A stretch of DNA of 64,000 bases from Pontibacter flavimaris (GTDB taxonomy: Bacteria; Bacteroidota; Bacteroidia; Cytophagales; Hymenobacteraceae), in contig NZ_LVWA01000004.1 of NCBI RefSeq assembly GCF_001907195.1, positions 62,001 to 126,000 on the forward strand, in the 5' to 3' direction. The position numbers were made by a program, and so were the translations under genes. Shown here in pieces: positions 61,050 through 64,000 of the stretch. The notes under the pieces were generated by a model. That model made no database searches, was not told where the DNA came from, and was given only the letters and a program-made list of their open reading frames with translations. Positions within the stretch are counted from its first letter, which is position 1; each line of letters opens with the position of its first letter.

Positions 61050-63281
61050 TTACTGGTTTACCTTGGTCGGGTTGATCAGCTTGCGCTCCAGGAAGTCCGT
61101 CATCATCTTAAAGCGGTGAATGGACGTTACGCCACCGCCCACACCGTGGTTACGGTTCGGGTAGTAGAAGCTCTCGAACTGCTTGTTGGCGCTGATCAGG
61201 GCATCCTGCATGGCCACCGCGTTCTGGAAGTGCACGTTGTCATCGCCGGTGCCGTGGATGAGCAGCAGCTCGCCCTGCAGTTTATCGGCAAAGAACAGCG
61301 GCGAGTTGTCGTCGTAGCCGGCTGGGTTTTCCTGCGGCGTCTTGAGGAAGCGCTCCGTGTAGATCGTGTCATAGTATCTCCAGTTCGTAACCGGCGCCAC
61401 TGAGATGCCGGCTGCAAACACGCCGTTGCCTTTGGTAAGGCCCAGCAGGGTCATGTAGCCACCGTAGCTGTGGCCCCAGATGCCGATGCGGTTCTTGTCT
61501 ACATACGGTTGGTTGCCCAGCCACTTGGCCGCCTCAATCTGATCCTCGATCTCATACTTGCCCAGGTTGGCGTAGGTCACTTTCTTAAACTCCGCGCCGC
61601 GGGCACCGGTACCGCGGTTATCCACGCTCACAATGATCAGCCCTTTGTCGGCCAGCACCTGGTACCACAGGTAGTTGGTGCCGCCCCAGCTGTTGGTCAC
61701 TGTCTGCGAGCCCGGGCCGCCGTACACGAATATCAGCACCGGGTACTTTTTGTTCGGATCAAAGTCGGTTGGTTTGATCATCCAGCCGTTCAGTTGCGTG
61801 CCGTCAGCGGTCTTCATCTGGAAGAACTCCTGCTTGGCGATGTCGTACTGCGCAAGCGTGTTTTTGAGCTGTGCGTTATCCTCCAGCACCTTGATCAGCT
61901 TGCCGTCTTTGGCCGTGTGCAGGCTTACGGTTGGCACCTCGTTGGCGGCAGAGAAATAATCCAGGTAGTAGGTAAAGTCGTTGCTCATGTTCACGCGGTG
62001 CGTACCGGCATTCTCCGTAAGGCGTTGCTTTTTTTTGCCTTTGCTGCTGATGCTGTACAGGTGGCGCTCCAGCGGCGATACCTCCGTGGACATGTAGTAC
62101 AGGCGGTCGTTCTTCTCATCGAAGCCCACGTAGCTGCTCACTTCCCAGTTGCCGTTGGTGATCTGGCGTACCAGCTTGCCCTTCATGTTGTAGAGGTACA
62201 GGTGGTTAAATCCTTTCACCTCCGAGGAGTGGATAAAGTGCTTGCCATCCTTCAGGTAAGTCAGGTCGTCGGTTACGTCGATGTAGGCTTTGTCGGTTTC
62301 CTTCAGCACCACGTCGGCTTTGCCTGTTGAAGCGTTGGCGTGCAGGATCTCCAGCGTGTTCTGCAGGCGGTTCATGCGCTGGATAGAGAGCAGGTTCGGA
62401 TTGTTCGTCCATTTCATGCGCGGGAGGTAGATGTCGGTCTCGTTGCCGGTATCCATCTTCACGGTTTTGCCGCTGGCCACATCGTACACCGATACGGTTA
62501 CAATAGAGTTGGCTTCGCCTGGTTTGGGATATTTGAACTTGTTATCCTGCGGGTACAGCTCGCCCCACATCTGCATGTTAAACTCCGGCACGTTGGTCTC
62601 ATCAAACGTATAGAAGGCGATCTTCTTGCCGTCCGGCGACCAGTGGAAGCCCTGCGCAAACGAGAATTCCTCCTCGTACACCCAATCCGCATAGCCGTTG
62701 ATGATGGAATTATACTTGCCGTTGGTGGTGATCTGCGTCTCCTGCATGTTGCCCAGGTCCGTCACGAACATGTTGTTCTCGCGGGCAAAGGCCACGCGCT
62801 TGGCGTCCGGCGAGAAGGTGGCGTACATCTGCTTGCCGCCGTCGCTCAGCTTGGTCAGTTTTTTAGAGGCGATGTCGTAGATGTAGAAGTCTGCCTTGGA
62901 GGAGCGGCGGTAGATCTGCTCGGTATCCGTGGAAAACAGCACCTTCTGCTCATCCGAAGAGAACGTGTAGCCGTCGTACTGGATCGGCTGGTTGCCGCCC
63001 TCCGGCACCAGGTTCTCGCCCTCGATGATGGTGCTGACCGGCTGGCCGGTGGTGACGTCATACTTGACGATGTCGTATACTTTATTCTTCTCGTCGGCTA
63101 CCTGCGAGCTGTAGTAACGGCTGTCGTTCATCCAGTTCACGCCATACACCGATTTGGCGCGGAAGGTCCCTTTCTGGTAGATATCCTCCAGGGTGATGTC
63201 TTTTTTCTGCTGCGCCTGCGCCACAAAGGCAAAGCACAGAAGCACGGCAGCCAAAAGGTTTGTTCTTAGTCTGATATGCAT
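61050..63281 (-). CDS. S9 family peptidase, dipeptidyl-peptidase IV-like
   Basis: 743 residues from the ATG at 63281 (MHIRLRTNLLAAVLLCFAFV, cleavage after AQA). An N-terminal beta-propeller domain (about 30-480; YVGFDEKNDRLYYMSTEVSP, YATFSPDAKRVAF) leads to an alpha/beta-hydrolase domain. Catalytic triad: Ser in GIWGHSYGGYMTLLG (about 598), Asp in LLIHGTGDDNVHFQ (about 676), His in YYPNRNHGVGGG (about 710). It removes X-Pro or X-Ala dipeptides from peptides in the periplasm. Monocistronic. Confidence 0.95.
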   Translation of the reverse strand: MHIRLRTNLLAAVLLCFAFVAQAQQKKDITLEDIYQKGTFRAKSVYGVNWMNDSRYYSSQVADEKNKVYDIVKYDVTTGQPVSTIIEGENLVPEGGNQPIQYDGYTFSSDEQKVLFSTDTEQIYRRSSKADFYIYDIASKKLTKLSDGGKQMYATFSPDAKRVAFARENNMFVTDLGNMQETQITTNGKYNSIINGYADWVYEEEFSFAQGFHWSPDGKKIAFYTFDETNVPEFNMQMWGELYPQDNKFKYPKPGEANSIVTVSVYDVASGKTVKMDTGNETDIYLPRMKWTNNPNLLSIQRMNRLQNTLEILHANASTGKADVVLKETDKAYIDVTDDLTYLKDGKHFIHSSEVKGFNHLYLYNMKGKLVRQITNGNWEVSSYVGFDEKNDRLYYMSTEVSPLERHLYSISSKGKKKQRLTENAGTHRVNMSNDFTYYLDYFSAANEVPTVSLHTAKDGKLIKVLEDNAQLKNTLAQYDIAKQEFFQMKTADGTQLNGWMIKPTDFDPNKKYPVLIFVYGGPGSQTVTNSWGGTNYLWYQVLADKGLIIVSVDNRGTGARGAEFKKVTYANLGKYEIEDQIEAAKWLGNQPYVDKNRIGIWGHSYGGYMTLLGLTKGNGVFAAGISVAPVTNWRYYDTIYTERFLKTPQENPAGYDDNSPLFFADKLQGELLLIHGTGDDNVHFQNAVAMQDALISANKQFESFYYPNRNHGVGGGVTSIHRFKMMTDFLERKLINPTKVNQ

Positions 63282-63394
63282 GTTTAAGGTTTCGTTATAG
63301 TTTAGCCCCTCTAAGTTAGGGGAATAATGTGGTTTAGCCATGATTCTGTAGCCAAAACCATACCTGTAGCTGTTTTGAGCGGCAATTTTCAGGA

Positions 63395-64000
63395 GACTTA
63401 TGCTTTGAGCTTATACTTCCCGCCTGGGTCTTATCCTGCCTTATACTTGTCCGGCTATACTTTTATACTTCGGCCATACTTCAGATCATCGCTGGCGCAA
63501 GCGTCCGCTTGTGCCTTTTTATACTTGCTGCTATACCTTTTATACTTGCTGTTCCGGATATCCTTGTCCGGAACTTTGCCTGTTGCGGACTTCCAAGTCC
63601 GCGTAAGCCATACTTTTATACTTGAGCCATACTTCCCTGGCCGCCGCTTTCCGCAACTTGAGACAAGCTATCCGTACTAGCTTCCGCTGATCCTATAGTT
63701 CCCACAAGCCTACTGTTGCATTTCTGACTTTGGTGCTCTCAAGCCCGAGAGGGCTCGTCCTTTGGCATCGCGCTGTGTTCCCTCCTGCCTCCGCTGCGCT
63801 ACGGCTGCCCTTTACGGGCACCGGATCTCACAAGGCGCTCCACCCAAGGACTGGGTTCAGTTCGATAGCTTCTGCTATTACAACTGTCCCCTTGAGGGGA
63901 CTATAGGGGTGTAATCGTGTGCTGAAAAGCTCCCCTCCTTGGATAAGGAGGGGCAGGGGTGGTTGGTACAAGTGCTGTAGAAGCTCCCTCCCCTGTTTTT
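63395..64000 (+). repeat. Composite repeat island 5 (cut by window edge)
   Basis: About ten TATACTT/CATACTT copies in 63400-63640 with palindromes GGCGCAAGCGTCCGCTTGTG, GTTCCGGATATCC ... GGAAC and GCGGACTTCCAAGTCCGC. Block B follows (63729-63870), then CCCCTCCTTGGATAAGGAGG (63933-) and the start of hairpin D (63982-). Lies upstream of the S9 peptidase start. Non-coding. Confidence 0.75.
63729..63870 (+). repeat. Block B copy 5 (structured repeat)
   Basis: Hairpin 1 AGCCC-GAGA-GGGCT (63742-63755). Central hairpin TGCCC-TTTA-CGGGCA (63806-63820), with arms different from copies 2-4 but fully paired. Confidence 0.78.

Overview
The window looks like chromosomal DNA of a Bacteroidota bacterium, most likely Hymenobacteraceae and Pontibacter-like. 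Reasons: GC-rich coding DNA with AT-rich spacers, few Shine-Dalgarno sites, -7 boxes of the TAnnTTTG type, a TonB receptor/DUF4249 operon, DUF349, DUF2795, DUF4142 and DUF4168 proteins, and a bacterial kynurenine pathway. The genus is an inference. I see no rRNA, tRNA, transposase, phage or CRISPR.

Layout. 1-7.3 kb: the start of a multi-PAS sensor (cut by the window edge), a secreted zinc phospholipase/nuclease-like protein, a class-C beta-lactamase-like serine hydrolase, then two FemAB-like acetyltransferases in tandem, flanked by two 32-residue single-helix proteins that resemble each other. 7.6-17.2 kb: housekeeping genes (ettA, a DUF349 protein, a DUF2795 protein, a metal-type ABC ATPase, ispD, queA, a MacB-like permease, a LOG-family protein). 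17.3-23.2 kb: a three-gene outer-membrane operon (TonB receptor, DUF4249 lipoprotein, MG2/plug protein) with 4-bp overlaps. 23.4-31.3 kb: tandem DUF202 genes, uvrA, two DUF4142 lipoproteins, two exported proteins and an enoyl-CoA hydratase. 32-36 kb: a PAP2-like membrane protein, rpoN, asnS. 36-58 kb: kynurenine pathway genes (kynU, kmo, 3-hydroxyanthranilate dioxygenase, ACMS decarboxylase, semialdehyde dehydrogenase) interleaved with potassium/osmotic functions (two cation:proton antiporters, an MscS channel, an alanine symporter), alkB and exported proteins. 58.7-63.3 kb: a ClC channel, a RelA/SpoT-type synthetase and a DPP4-like S9 peptidase.

How genes work together. KMO, KynU, NbaC, NbaD and the aldehyde dehydrogenase would carry kynurenine through 3-hydroxyanthranilate to 2-aminomuconate. 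The first steps (tryptophan dioxygenase, formamidase) and the deaminase are not in the window. The antiporters and MscS form a plausible cation and turgor module.

Unexplained structure. First, a short motif, TATACTT or its complement AAGTATA, is scattered through the window in genes, spacers and terminator stems at roughly ten times the expected rate. Second, five non-coding islands (about 2.2-3.0, 12.4-12.8, 31.4-32.0, 52.5-53.2 and 63.4-64 kb) share one order of sub-elements. They include a block of about 140 bp whose hairpin arms change in a compensatory way between copies. These two signals are the best candidates for something undescribed.
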